Below are positions 6,597 through 14,483 of a stretch of DNA of 23,942 nucleotides, piece after piece (the first letter of the stretch is position 1; each line of letters begins with the position of its first letter). The notes beneath the pieces are model-generated. The model searched no databases and was not told the origin of the DNA. It was given only the letters and a program-made list of their open reading frames with translations. The position numbers and the translations under genes are program-made. The stretch is from the IMG/VR virus record IMGVR_UViG_3300017743_000122, positions 1 through 23,942 of that record; one strand, 5' to 3'. This DNA is from a virus.

Positions 6597-9500
6597 TCGC
6601 CTGTCACCGTGAACTGCAGTGGGTCAGGGTTAATCGTAGCCAGCGTCCCATTGCTAAGCAAAGGCTCATGGCTGGCGCTGATGTCAACAAAACCCCCATC
6701 GTCGATCGTAATGCTGGTCACGCGGTAGACACGCTTCTGCTGGTCTTGCATTTTTACGGTAAAGATTGATCCAAAGAATTCAGGATCACCTGTCTTGTTG
6801 CTGGTAACGACTAGAGAGCCTTCCTCGACTTCAGTAAAACCTGGCTTCCAATAGAACACAAGCGTGCCGTCACTGTCATTCAAAGGTGTTGTTGAGGTGA
6901 TGCCGCCATACTGATCAATGCTGCCATTGTTAAAACGGCTGGTATGAGTTGTTTTAGAAACAACCTTGATAAAGTCGCCAGGTGCAATCGTTAAAGCACT
7001 ACTTGGAGTTGTTTTAAAAGAAATGGAGTGATCACTATGCTTCCTTGTTAGCAGTTTGTATTTTGCAATGGTCTGGGCGTGGTCACTTCTAGTGCAAAAC
7101 TTAGTCATGTCAATGTATTCTTCTGGGTCGTCAATCGAACCTCCGTTGTTATTGTCTAGACGGACTTGAATAATCTTTTGCGATGCAAAGCCGTTTTCTT
7201 GTTCTTCTCTGTAAGCGACAGTAACTTTTGTTGGCTGACGGTCTTGAGCAGGTAAAAAATTAACCTGCATGTCTTTCATGTTGCCGTCAGTGAACAAAGC
7301 CTTGATGTCATTGCTGACCACTTTGGCAGGGTCAATTCTGAAATCACTTGTGTTGAAAGGCACTGCAGGCGTCAACGAAAACTTACCTCCAATAATTGAA
7401 AAATTTAAAAGGCTAAACGCGGCGTTAGCAAATATAAATTCTCTAACTGACGTTTTGTCTTCAATAATCCCGTCAAACGTAAAATTATTTCTTTGACAAA
7501 ATTTAGCCGCGACAGTCATTGAATCACGGTCTACAGTGTTTTTTGGGATCCTCTTACCGGCCCCGAGTTTTTCGCTTGTTAAAAGGTTGTAAACAATTTC
7601 AGCAAAATTATTTGTTGATGCATTTAAAACATTTTCAGCAGAGTCTGCTCCAGCGTCAGTAATTAATCGATCGACCTGGATGCCTTGTTTGACATAAGCA
7701 CTCAACTGTCCCATTGATGTCCAGTCTTTACCTGCCTGAAGACGCAGTCCCAGAAGCGACAGGTCGTTGTATTGAGCAGCGCCTTGGTTTGGCTTTCGCT
7801 TATCAGGGCGAATCATCTCATTGACAAAAACTATCGAGTGTTCTGGGTTGTCTTGATGGCTTGTTTTTTCTTGCTCGTATTTTGGAAAATCAGCGATGGC
7901 ATCTTTGACGTTTAATGCACGCTCTTCTGAATCAATATTTTCTGAACCCAGTTCAGTAATTTTTAAGATTACCCTTCTTTCATAGTCATCTGAATTAGGA
8001 AATTCAAACTCTACTTGCTTGTCCTGCGTATAGCCAGAACCAGGCTCAACAATTTTCCACTGCCATTGATTCTCGGCCAAACTTGAGGCAATTATCTTTA
8101 GGCCAGAACCATCAAGATCGTTTGCATTGGCTGGGGTGTAAATATCTGGGCTATAAACATAAGGAAATTCGTCCTCAGGGAACTCATATCGCCCAAGCTT
8201 ATATAAATTACGAGCCACTCTAATCGTTTTAGTTTCTACTTTTTCAATACTCTTAAAGTAACGAGTAGTCCCTGGTGGTGTGTATAGCTTGCGTTGAATT
8301 GCGTAAACATCACAGTTAATATCAGGATTGAACTCTTTAAAGTTGCCAATAACGTATGCAAAATTATCGACAAAATCATCAGCATCAAAATCATCATTTT
8401 GTGTTTTGTTCGTTAATGGCACTCTGTCTCCGTTCCACATACCCGTGCGAATACCATCAACTTTTCTTTCCCAAACACCAAAATAAAAATCTGGTGTATT
8501 TGGATCATATTGCTCATCTTCTGCGTTAGTGACTCCTGCTGGAATCTGTACGTTTTCACTCTGCCCATCAAGGCCAACACGATATAACTTGGTTACATCA
8601 ACCTTTTCGGTTGGATCTTGCGTTTGCAACTTGACGTCATTGCCATCAAAAAAGGCAGTTAATAAAGTTCCGTTAGGGTTGAGTTCAATATAAAAATCAT
8701 TAGTCCCGCTTGTTTTAACAAGCCTGCCAGGAACTTCTGTATTAACCTCGTATTCGGCTGGAATTACTTGAACATGATCACTAAGTTTGTACTGATACAC
8801 AGAACCAAACTCATTGTCCTCTGTATCTAAAATGCGCCCTCTCCAAGCAGCATATACAGCCCCTACATCGTTTGGATTGGTAACATTAACTAAAACACCC
8901 GTAGTAAGGACATGGCTATTAAAGTCGTAAGCGTGCTCTGGACCCTCCGCGATTTCCCAGTCAGCATCACTTGGCAACTCTCCAACAGACTCACTGTCAA
9001 ACCTAAGGACTCTGCCTGAAACAACAGCGCCTTCTTCAACACGTTTGAACTTAAATTCGTCATTTGACGCTTTGGTTTCAGTGATTCTTTCTGGGAATCC
9101 TGTATAGCTAATAATAAATTCACTGTCGTTTACACTTATTGTCGCTCGTCCATTTCCCTGCAATAACTGAACGTTGTTTGATTGACCTGCTTTGTTGACA
9201 TAAAGGCCATTTGCGAACGTGCCAGCAACCGGCACAATGCGAAATTCAAACAACCCCTCAGCATGGTTTATGCGAATTGTGTTGTACTGAGGCTGTGGGT
9301 TGTCACCTTTAACGGCAAAAATTTGACCGGCAGAAATTGATCTAAAAGCAGTAACGGAACCACCAACTTCTCTAACGTCAATCCTGAAAAAGCTATAGCG
9401 TGTTTGAAACGTACTAACTCGGCCAAGCTGAAACGATTGATTGTCTTGCTCATATTCCTCAAGCAAGGCTTTTGGCGGCTCAGATTGCACGTTGGCAAAG

Positions 9501-10978
9501 CCTTCAACCCTTTTGAATACTTCGCTTTTTATGCCAATCTCGGTTTGGTTGCACTTACGGTTGTTAGTTACGCAAGCAATCTCAATGCGTTGAAGATGCG
9601 CTCCAAACGGCGCATTGCCTGCAAGAAATGGATCATTATTAGGGTCAATAAAATAACCAAATCCTTCCTCTTCGCAAACAAACTCATAATCTAATTTTTC
9701 TAAATTTGTCTTGTCAAACGGCTTATTTGGTCGAACCGTGCAGCTAATGATTGAGCTGCCAAACGCGAACAAGTCACCAACGTTGATAAGAGAGTCTGCC
9801 TGAGAAATCCTATTGTCAATAGCTGTATTAACGTCATCCAATCCATGCGGCGGAAAAGATTCAGGGTCTTCTCGCATTTCAGAACTCCTGAACTGAAGAC
9901 GATCTCCTACCCTAATTCGTAGATTATTCGCACCGCTTGAAATTGCGTTATACGAGGTCCCATCACTATTTGGACCAACTCGATTTAAGAAAAACATTCC
10001 CTGCCGGGAGCTGTAAGGACGGGAATGCCCAGTGCCATTTGGCCCATTGATCTTTTGCCTTTTGTTAAATAAAGACTCTTTGTCGTCAAAGACCTGAACT
10101 AGGTCATAAGGCAAAAAGTACGGTGCACCATTTGAAATCGGAGAATGCACGCCAAATGCACGTTGCGAACCCGGTGTCCTTGTGCCGCTTAGCATTGGAC
10201 TGAAATTATTGACAGAAGGCTCCCGGTCGAATGCTAGAAATACATCCTCGTAAGGAAGCGCGGCCAACGTGCCTGTAAGCAAGTTTATGTTGGTTACTCT
10301 GCCGCCGTCAGATGTATTGTTTTTAAAGTATGCGGCAAACTTTGCCTCTTGATAGTTTCTTAATAACTGATCTCCAACAGCAAGCCCTGCTGCATCAGGG
10401 GGTACAGCTGGATCACCTATTTCCGAAAGGCCAAGTGTCGTCAGCATCCGTAATTCTTGATGAGAACCTTGGCTGATCAGTTGCGACCAAAGCAACATCC
10501 CTTTGACGCGGATTCCTCCAATAACTTTGTTTGGATTTGATGGGTCTACCTTTTGCCGTGCAAAAACAAGCGGAATGATGCTGCCAAGCGTGGCAAGATC
10601 TTGGAGGCTGTCAAACCCGTACAGCTCCGCAAATCGCGTCTGACCGCGTATGTCTGCTGTTTGTATTCCTTCAAGAGCCTGTTGCGGGCCTTGTGGCCTT
10701 GGCGCGAGCAAAACACTTGCAGCCGTAAAAGCAAGACCAATGGCAATTTCAATCAGAAAAGGAGTGATAGCTGGATTGCATCTGATGTCAGGGATCAGCT
10801 CATAAGCGTTGTCACGCTCCTTGGCCTTACAGTCAGCAAGACGACAAAACTCCCAGTATTCATCAAGCGTTAGGCCAAGAACGTCAATGATTTGCTGCTC
10901 TACCGGCAGTAAAGAGCGGCGGGAGTAAGACCGTTGCAGGGGATCCATATCACTTGACGATCTTTGAATTGCAGCCAT
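6593..10978 (-). CDS. J-like tail tip / host specificity protein (central hub), with an I-like N-terminus
   Basis: This is the largest gene, 1461 residues. It follows the K-like gene as J follows K and I in lambda. Residues 73-92 form a hydrophobic segment (PFLIEIAIGLAFTAASVLLA) followed by APRPQGP. In lambda-type tails a similar hydrophobic segment belongs to gpI, so the N-terminus may be an I-J fusion. A segment ending in LGSIIPLVFARQKV around residues 120-145 matches the start of many J proteins. Residues about 1075-1300 (DLSLLGLRLQAG, then LTSEKLGAG and FCQRNNFTFDGIIEDKTS) look like the hub domain of the phage tail 3 type. Residues about 360-1000 are poorly recognisable beta-rich sequence, with A/T-rich coding. 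The start at 10978 overlaps the previous gene by 79 bases; ATG at 10948 is a possible alternative. Its role is closing the tail tip and contacting the host. Confidence 0.85.
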   Translation of the reverse strand: MAAIQRSSSDMDPLQRSYSRRSLLPVEQQIIDVLGLTLDEYWEFCRLADCKAKERDNAYELIPDIRCNPAITPFLIEIAIGLAFTAASVLLAPRPQGPQQALEGIQTADIRGQTRFAELYGFDSLQDLATLGSIIPLVFARQKVDPSNPNKVIGGIRVKGMLLWSQLISQGSHQELRMLTTLGLSEIGDPAVPPDAAGLAVGDQLLRNYQEAKFAAYFKNNTSDGGRVTNINLLTGTLAALPYEDVFLAFDREPSVNNFSPMLSGTRTPGSQRAFGVHSPISNGAPYFLPYDLVQVFDDKESLFNKRQKINGPNGTGHSRPYSSRQGMFFLNRVGPNSDGTSYNAISSGANNLRIRVGDRLQFRSSEMREDPESFPPHGLDDVNTAIDNRISQADSLINVGDLFAFGSSIISCTVRPNKPFDKTNLEKLDYEFVCEEEGFGYFIDPNNDPFLAGNAPFGAHLQRIEIACVTNNRKCNQTEIGIKSEVFKRVEGFANVQSEPPKALLEEYEQDNQSFQLGRVSTFQTRYSFFRIDVREVGGSVTAFRSISAGQIFAVKGDNPQPQYNTIRINHAEGLFEFRIVPVAGTFANGLYVNKAGQSNNVQLLQGNGRATISVNDSEFIISYTGFPERITETKASNDEFKFKRVEEGAVVSGRVLRFDSESVGELPSDADWEIAEGPEHAYDFNSHVLTTGVLVNVTNPNDVGAVYAAWRGRILDTEDNEFGSVYQYKLSDHVQVIPAEYEVNTEVPGRLVKTSGTNDFYIELNPNGTLLTAFFDGNDVKLQTQDPTEKVDVTKLYRVGLDGQSENVQIPAGVTNAEDEQYDPNTPDFYFGVWERKVDGIRTGMWNGDRVPLTNKTQNDDFDADDFVDNFAYVIGNFKEFNPDINCDVYAIQRKLYTPPGTTRYFKSIEKVETKTIRVARNLYKLGRYEFPEDEFPYVYSPDIYTPANANDLDGSGLKIIASSLAENQWQWKIVEPGSGYTQDKQVEFEFPNSDDYERRVILKITELGSENIDSEERALNVKDAIADFPKYEQEKTSHQDNPEHSIVFVNEMIRPDKRKPNQGAAQYNDLSLLGLRLQAGKDWTSMGQLSAYVKQGIQVDRLITDAGADSAENVLNASTNNFAEIVYNLLTSEKLGAGKRIPKNTVDRDSMTVAAKFCQRNNFTFDGIIEDKTSVREFIFANAAFSLLNFSIIGGKFSLTPAVPFNTSDFRIDPAKVVSNDIKALFTDGNMKDMQVNFLPAQDRQPTKVTVAYREEQENGFASQKIIQVRLDNNNGGSIDDPEEYIDMTKFCTRSDHAQTIAKYKLLTRKHSDHSISFKTTPSSALTIAPGDFIKVVSKTTHTSRFNNGSIDQYGGITSTTPLNDSDGTLVFYWKPGFTEVEEGSLVVTSNKTGDPEFFGSIFTVKMQDQQKRVYRVTSITIDDGGFVDISASHEPLLSNGTLATINPDPLQFTVTGE

Positions 10979-11271
10979 CCGTCGTCATAGAAAGCAGCTA
11001 GCCCATAGCCGCTATCAGCAGCATGAACAAGCCCGATTGTGCCTACTGTAGCGGCATCTGTTTTCTTGCCCCATAGCTCTAGTTGTTCCCAAAAAATTGA
11101 GTAGTCCTTAGCTCGCAACCTTCTGTACCAAGAGGCCGTCGGATTAGGTGAGCTAATCCCATACCAAGCCAAAACCGCTTTAGACAAACTCAAGCAATCT
11201 GCAGCGCCATGCCTTTCAGGTATTGCACCAAGCCGATAGGGCAGCCCAATCAGCTGATATGGCTCAATCAA
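10900..11271 (-). CDS. K-like tail tip protein, NlpC/P60 fold, probably catalytically impaired
   Basis: This is a 123-residue protein. The segment HGAADCLSLSKAVLAWYG matches the NlpC/P60 active-site helix, with Cys26 in the position of the nucleophile. It sits between an L-like and a J-like gene, exactly where lambda K lies. The strand that should carry the catalytic His reads SGYGLAAFYDDG; the usual HVGIYLGDG-like pattern has Tyr or Gly instead of His. The other His residues (21 and 83) are not in that strand. The fold is therefore probably kept for tail assembly while peptidase activity is weakened or lost. It is shorter than lambda K and has no JAB-type N-terminal domain. The first codons overlap the upstream gene by ATGA. 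Confidence 0.7.
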   Translation of the reverse strand: MIEPYQLIGLPYRLGAIPERHGAADCLSLSKAVLAWYGISSPNPTASWYRRLRAKDYSIFWEQLELWGKKTDAATVGTIGLVHAADSGYGLAAFYDDGWLQFKDRQVIWIPCNGLTPAALYCR

Positions 11272-11735
11272 GCGTTGCTGATGCGTGCCGTAACAGGCAA
11301 AGCTCCAACGTCCTGAGAACGCAGCACCTTGTTTGGGATAGACGACGTAACTGCGTCGATTGCTGTGCTCAGAGTTAGCTGCACTCCTTCAACGTTGTAG
11401 TTGAAGCTAGAGGCAATCCAGTATTCAGTCGTCAGCGTTCGATCAGGCAAAAACGTATCAGGGTGCATTAGCACCGTTTCAACCTGAACAGACCAGAACT
11501 GAGTAGCAGCCTCGTGAATTATTTCCCTTGTTAGCACGTTTGAGGCAAACGTCAGAGTGCTTTCGAGGTTGTCGCCAGAAAGGCTTTTTGTAGCGCCGTT
11601 ATAAACAAACGGCAAAAACTCATAGCTTTTTGAGCTAAAGCTTATGGGGCTTGCAGTGTTGCTGTTTTGAAAAGTGCCCTTCTCAGCTGAGCCGTCTTGA
11701 AAAAAAATAAACGTCGTTATCGCTTCGATCGTCAT
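11268..11735 (-). CDS. L-like minor tail protein
   Basis: This is a 155-residue protein directly after the tape measure and before the K-like gene, the place of lambda L. Residues about 50-140 alternate strands: SLSGDNLESTLTFASN, EIIHEAATQFWSVQVETVLM, then VEGVQLTLSTAIDAVTSSIPN. The last segment, with (L)...AIDAV....P...LRS.(D)VGALP, resembles the middle of gpL family proteins. Lambda L carries a further Cys-rich C-terminal domain that binds an iron-sulfur cluster. Here the protein ends soon after the LP motif and has no cysteine, so that domain is absent. Both ends overlap neighbours by ATGA. It should link the tail tube to the tip hub. Confidence 0.6.
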   Translation of the reverse strand: MTIEAITTFIFFQDGSAEKGTFQNSNTASPISFSSKSYEFLPFVYNGATKSLSGDNLESTLTFASNVLTREIIHEAATQFWSVQVETVLMHPDTFLPDRTLTTEYWIASSFNYNVEGVQLTLSTAIDAVTSSIPNKVLRSQDVGALPVTARISNA

Positions 11736-13783
11736 ACGCCAATCCTGCTACGAACACTGCGCTTGTTCACAAGGTCACTGTAAACACCACGTTTGCCCAT
11801 TTCAGCGCCACGCTTAGCAGCCTGAGCCATTCCCTTCTCAAACTCAGCAGCGGTAACGTAATTAATGTTGTTGATCCGCTCAACGCTGTAGTTAACGTCA
11901 AGAACTGCATTGCTAGCTGAACCGTCACCTTCAGCTTCTTGACCGCCTGTCATTAAGGACGCAGCTGAGTTGCCTGAGCCTCTTGAATAACGCGACATTG
12001 CTTCCCTTGCAGTGTCTTGGCTTGCAACCTCTACGCCAAGACGACCGCCACGACCTCTTTTTAAAGGCATAATCGCTTCAGGGCCTGCCTCTCCCATCAC
12101 TCCCATGCCGTTAGCCATGGGGAAAACAGTTGGTTTGTTTACGACGCCGCCATAAGCAAACGGAACAACGTTGTTGTGTGCAAAAACGTTGCCCTTGGCA
12201 CTAAACAAAGCTCCCAGCAACCCAGTGCCTTTTTCTCCTCCAACACCAAAGCTGCCAATACCAGCCCTAAGAAATAGGCTTCCAATCTGCTTCAAAACGC
12301 CTGACAAGGACTCGCCTAAAGACTTTGTGCCATCGATCAAGCCCATGATTGCGTTGGTCAAACCTGTTGCAACAGTATCTTTAACTGAGTTAAAAAGAGC
12401 ATCAAGTTTTTCAGTATTTGTATTTAGATTTTTTGTTTTATCAATTGTATCTTGCAATGCTGCATTGCCTCGTATGCGTTGTTCAACGCCTGCCGCAATC
12501 ACTGGAGGTAATCCTCTTGTCTTTTCTTCAACCTTCATTTCTAACGCAACTTCTTTCTCTTTGCCTAGAATTTTCGCTTCAAGCAAACGCCTTTCATCTT
12601 CTAAGCCTTGCAACATTTTTGCAAAACTTGCAGTCTGCTTAAGAGTTATATCTACGCCTTTACTTAAAGCGGAATTGCGTTTCTTTATAGCTTGTTCTTC
12701 CGTTGAGTCTTGGTCTCCGCCAGGCTTTAGAGGCAGATCAATGGTTTGTAGTGGGTTGAATGGCTTATTAGTGTCAACAGGCGCGTCCACGCGGCCTATC
12801 AACATATCCATTATTTGCTTGTTAAATCCATACCTTTCGGCACCACCTGTAAAAATGTCCTTAGTAGCTTCAAAGGCACCACTAAAATCCTCCATTGCAA
12901 GAGACCCAAGAATCCTTGCAAGGTTCCCCGTTTGAATAACAATCTCAGTAATCCCCATCGCAGTTGCAGCGATAGAAACAGCAGTCCCTTTAATAACAAT
13001 ATCTAACGCCTGAAACATTCCAGTCATGTCATTTTCAGAGCTGAGCATTTCAGAAAACGCCAGAATGATTGAGTTAAGCGTTGGCAGCAGAAAATCAGCT
13101 AGCTGTTTCCTAAACCCGTCAAACTGAATCGCAAGAATTGAAATTTGATCATTGAAAAACTCAGCGTTTTTTGCAAAGTTCTCGCTTGTCTCATAGTTAA
13201 ATTTCCCGAGCGCCTCAGTACCGCCGTTCAATAACGTGATTAACTTTGACCCAGAACGGCCAAAAATGTCCATTGCAACAGCTGCTTTTTCAGGCCCGTT
13301 TGGCAAATCCTCAAACTTGTCTGCGATCTCACCCAGCAGCTGGTCAGAAGGCTTCAGGCTGCCATCTGCTTTTTTGACGCTTACGCCAAGCTTTGCATAA
13401 GCATCTGCATACGTTGCAACCCCGTCAGCAGCCTCAGCCTGTGTACGCGCCAAGGTGCGCAGGCCGGTCTCAAGATCGCTCTGACTTACATCAGCCAACT
13501 TGCCTGCGTTTGCATACGCCTGGAGCTTGCTTGCAGCAATGCCAGTTCTGGTGCTGAGCTTCCCAAAGGCATCTGCAGAATCAATAGCGCCCGTAACAAG
13601 GCGGCTAAAACCAGCAATAGCAGCAGCAGCAAACAACGCCTTGAATGCTGTACCAACCCCTTTAACCGCATTGGCAAGGTTTTTGGCCTTGCCCTGCACT
13701 CCCTGCATGGAGTTTCCAAGGCGTTTTATATCGTTTGCACCAGTCGTTTTGGCGCTGATCAGCATCCCAAACTTGGCAGTCAT
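11732..13783 (-). CDS. Tail tape measure protein
   Basis: This is a 683-residue, mostly helical protein and the longest between the chaperones and the tip. The N-terminal half has Ala-rich heptad-like helices (KNLANAVKGVGTAFKALFAA) and a TRTGIAASKLQAYANAG segment typical of tape measures. Around residue 260-300 there is a hydrophobic stretch (GTAVSIAATAMGITEIVI). The C-terminus holds the conserved motif FAYGGVVNKPTVFPMANGMG followed by VMGEAGPEAIMPLKRG, found at the end of many lambda H-type tape measures. Taking about 0.15 nm per residue, the general rule for such proteins, it predicts a tail of roughly 100 nm. The start lies 1 base after the stop of the chaperone frame, so it is translated with it. 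It sets tail length and may help DNA entry. Confidence 0.9.
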   Translation of the reverse strand: MTAKFGMLISAKTTGANDIKRLGNSMQGVQGKAKNLANAVKGVGTAFKALFAAAAIAGFSRLVTGAIDSADAFGKLSTRTGIAASKLQAYANAGKLADVSQSDLETGLRTLARTQAEAADGVATYADAYAKLGVSVKKADGSLKPSDQLLGEIADKFEDLPNGPEKAAVAMDIFGRSGSKLITLLNGGTEALGKFNYETSENFAKNAEFFNDQISILAIQFDGFRKQLADFLLPTLNSIILAFSEMLSSENDMTGMFQALDIVIKGTAVSIAATAMGITEIVIQTGNLARILGSLAMEDFSGAFEATKDIFTGGAERYGFNKQIMDMLIGRVDAPVDTNKPFNPLQTIDLPLKPGGDQDSTEEQAIKKRNSALSKGVDITLKQTASFAKMLQGLEDERRLLEAKILGKEKEVALEMKVEEKTRGLPPVIAAGVEQRIRGNAALQDTIDKTKNLNTNTEKLDALFNSVKDTVATGLTNAIMGLIDGTKSLGESLSGVLKQIGSLFLRAGIGSFGVGGEKGTGLLGALFSAKGNVFAHNNVVPFAYGGVVNKPTVFPMANGMGVMGEAGPEAIMPLKRGRGGRLGVEVASQDTAREAMSRYSRGSGNSAASLMTGGQEAEGDGSASNAVLDVNYSVERINNINYVTAAEFEKGMAQAAKRGAEMGKRGVYSDLVNKRSVRSRIGV

Positions 13784-13784
13784 A

Positions 13785-14108
13785 TCACTTGCTCTCCTTG
13801 TTCAAAATTTTCATGGCCGCCGCTTCCATGATTTGCAAGTCCTCTAGCACGGCTGGCGCATCCTTGACTTTATACAGTCTAAACAGCCATTGCACAGCTG
13901 TATAGTCCAGCCCGCAAACGCCAGACATTGTTGTGCGCCACTGGGTTTGGCAACGCAAGAACATTTCAACAGCGGGCCAATTTTCCTCCCATACTTCAAA
14001 GTGCTCCTCTTTTGCTTCAGGCAGCACCAAGCCAAACGCCTTGGCGTCTGCCTTTAACTGGCTTTGGTCTCCTGGACCGCTGAACAGATACTCAACGGCC
14101 TCGCTTAG
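13785..14108 (-). CDS. Frameshift-extension frame of the tail assembly chaperone (GT-type, DUF1799-like)
   Basis: The reading frame is open from the slippery site at 14108 to the stop at 13785, 107 residues, beginning LSEAVEYLFSGPGDQSQ. Its C-terminal half (FLRCQTQWRTTMSGVCGLDY, then TAVQWLFRLY) resembles the DUF1799 family found before tape measure genes. No good ATG opens the frame; the first candidate is a TTG at 14030, in the middle of a predicted domain, and it has no ribosome site. The frame is therefore most simply read as the T half of a G-GT pair, made by a -1 shift from the upstream frame, giving a fusion of about 221 residues. In lambda the GT protein recruits the tape measure; the same is expected here because the tape measure follows at once. 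Confidence 0.8.
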   Translation of the reverse strand, partial: LSEAVEYLFSGPGDQSQLKADAKAFGLVLPEAKEEHFEVWEENWPAVEMFLRCQTQWRTTMSGVCGLDYTAVQWLFRLYKVKDAPAVLEDLQIMEAAAMKILNKESK

Positions 14109-14114
14109 TTTTTT
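14075..14114 (-). promoter_or_regulatory. Programmed -1 ribosomal frameshift signal (A AAA AAC plus hairpin)
   Basis: The heptamer A-AAA-AAC (14114-14108) is in the zero frame, with AAC the last sense codon and TAA directly after. Seven bases downstream, GGCCGTTGA (14100-14092) pairs with TCAGCGGTC (14083-14075) to make a 9-bp stem with two G-U pairs and an 8-base loop. Slipping back one base enters the downstream frame exactly. All parts of a canonical bacterial -1 element are present at standard spacing. Confidence 0.88.
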
Positions 14115-14449
14115 CTCTTGGCTCCCTGCTTGCTCTCTAGATAAGCCCCAGCGATTGCCGTTGCCATCATCGGCACATCTAATAGCTCGTCTCGCTTTGT
14201 GATGCTGTACGGCAAATCCTTACCGTCCTCATCCTCGATACCAATCCACCCCATCATGACCTCACGGGCAATCTCTACGTCCGTCAAGTTGCCTTCTGAA
14301 CTCAGCTCCGCAATCTCCAAAAGTCTGCTCTGCGTCAAGTCTTTAAACTCAACATCAAAAGTGACCCGTTCGTGTTTGCCCCCATCAACAGGAACATCCA
14401 CAGAAACAGGCCACTTGTAAGTATTTGACTTCTTGAGGACGAATGCCAT
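14105..14449 (-). CDS. Tail assembly chaperone, G-type
   Basis: This is a 114-residue protein placed between the tail tube and tape measure genes. The sequence (FVLKKSNTYKWPVSVDVPVD, then VTFDVEFKDLTQSRLLEIAE) is the usual layout of these chaperones: a two-strand start with K..(F)W.V.V, then a (F)..EFK.L... helix. The helical C-terminal part (VEIAREVMMGWIGIEDEDGK, then YSITKRDELLDVP) is also typical. It ends KRKN at a slippery A-AAA-AAC, so a fraction of ribosomes extends it in the -1 frame. The chaperone coats the tape measure while the tube polymerises and is normally absent from the virion. The ATG is preceded directly by a run of six T that belongs to a hairpin-T element, and there is no clear Shine-Dalgarno site. 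Confidence 0.85.
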   Translation of the reverse strand: MAFVLKKSNTYKWPVSVDVPVDGGKHERVTFDVEFKDLTQSRLLEIAELSSEGNLTDVEIAREVMMGWIGIEDEDGKDLPYSITKRDELLDVPMMATAIAGAYLESKQGAKRKN

Positions 14450-14482
14450 AAAAAAGGTGATTCGCCGTCAGACTAGCGCACC
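14450..14482 (-). terminator. Candidate partial terminator after the tail tube gene
   Basis: Directly after the tube gene stop, GGTG (14482-14479) pairs with CACC (14459-14456). An inner CGCT pairs with GGCG across a 3-base bulge (one U-G pair), closing an 8-base loop. Six T (14455-14450) follow, and the next ATG begins at 14449. The bulged stem is weaker than a classical terminator, which would suit partial read-through. Confidence 0.45.
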
Positions 14483-14483
14483 A

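Noticed and set aside
12171-12935. 254-codon open frame on the plus strand inside the tape measure gene
   Set aside because: It is the antisense of a well-supported tape measure coding region, and its Leu/Ser/Pro-rich sequence has no recognisable domain or ribosome site.
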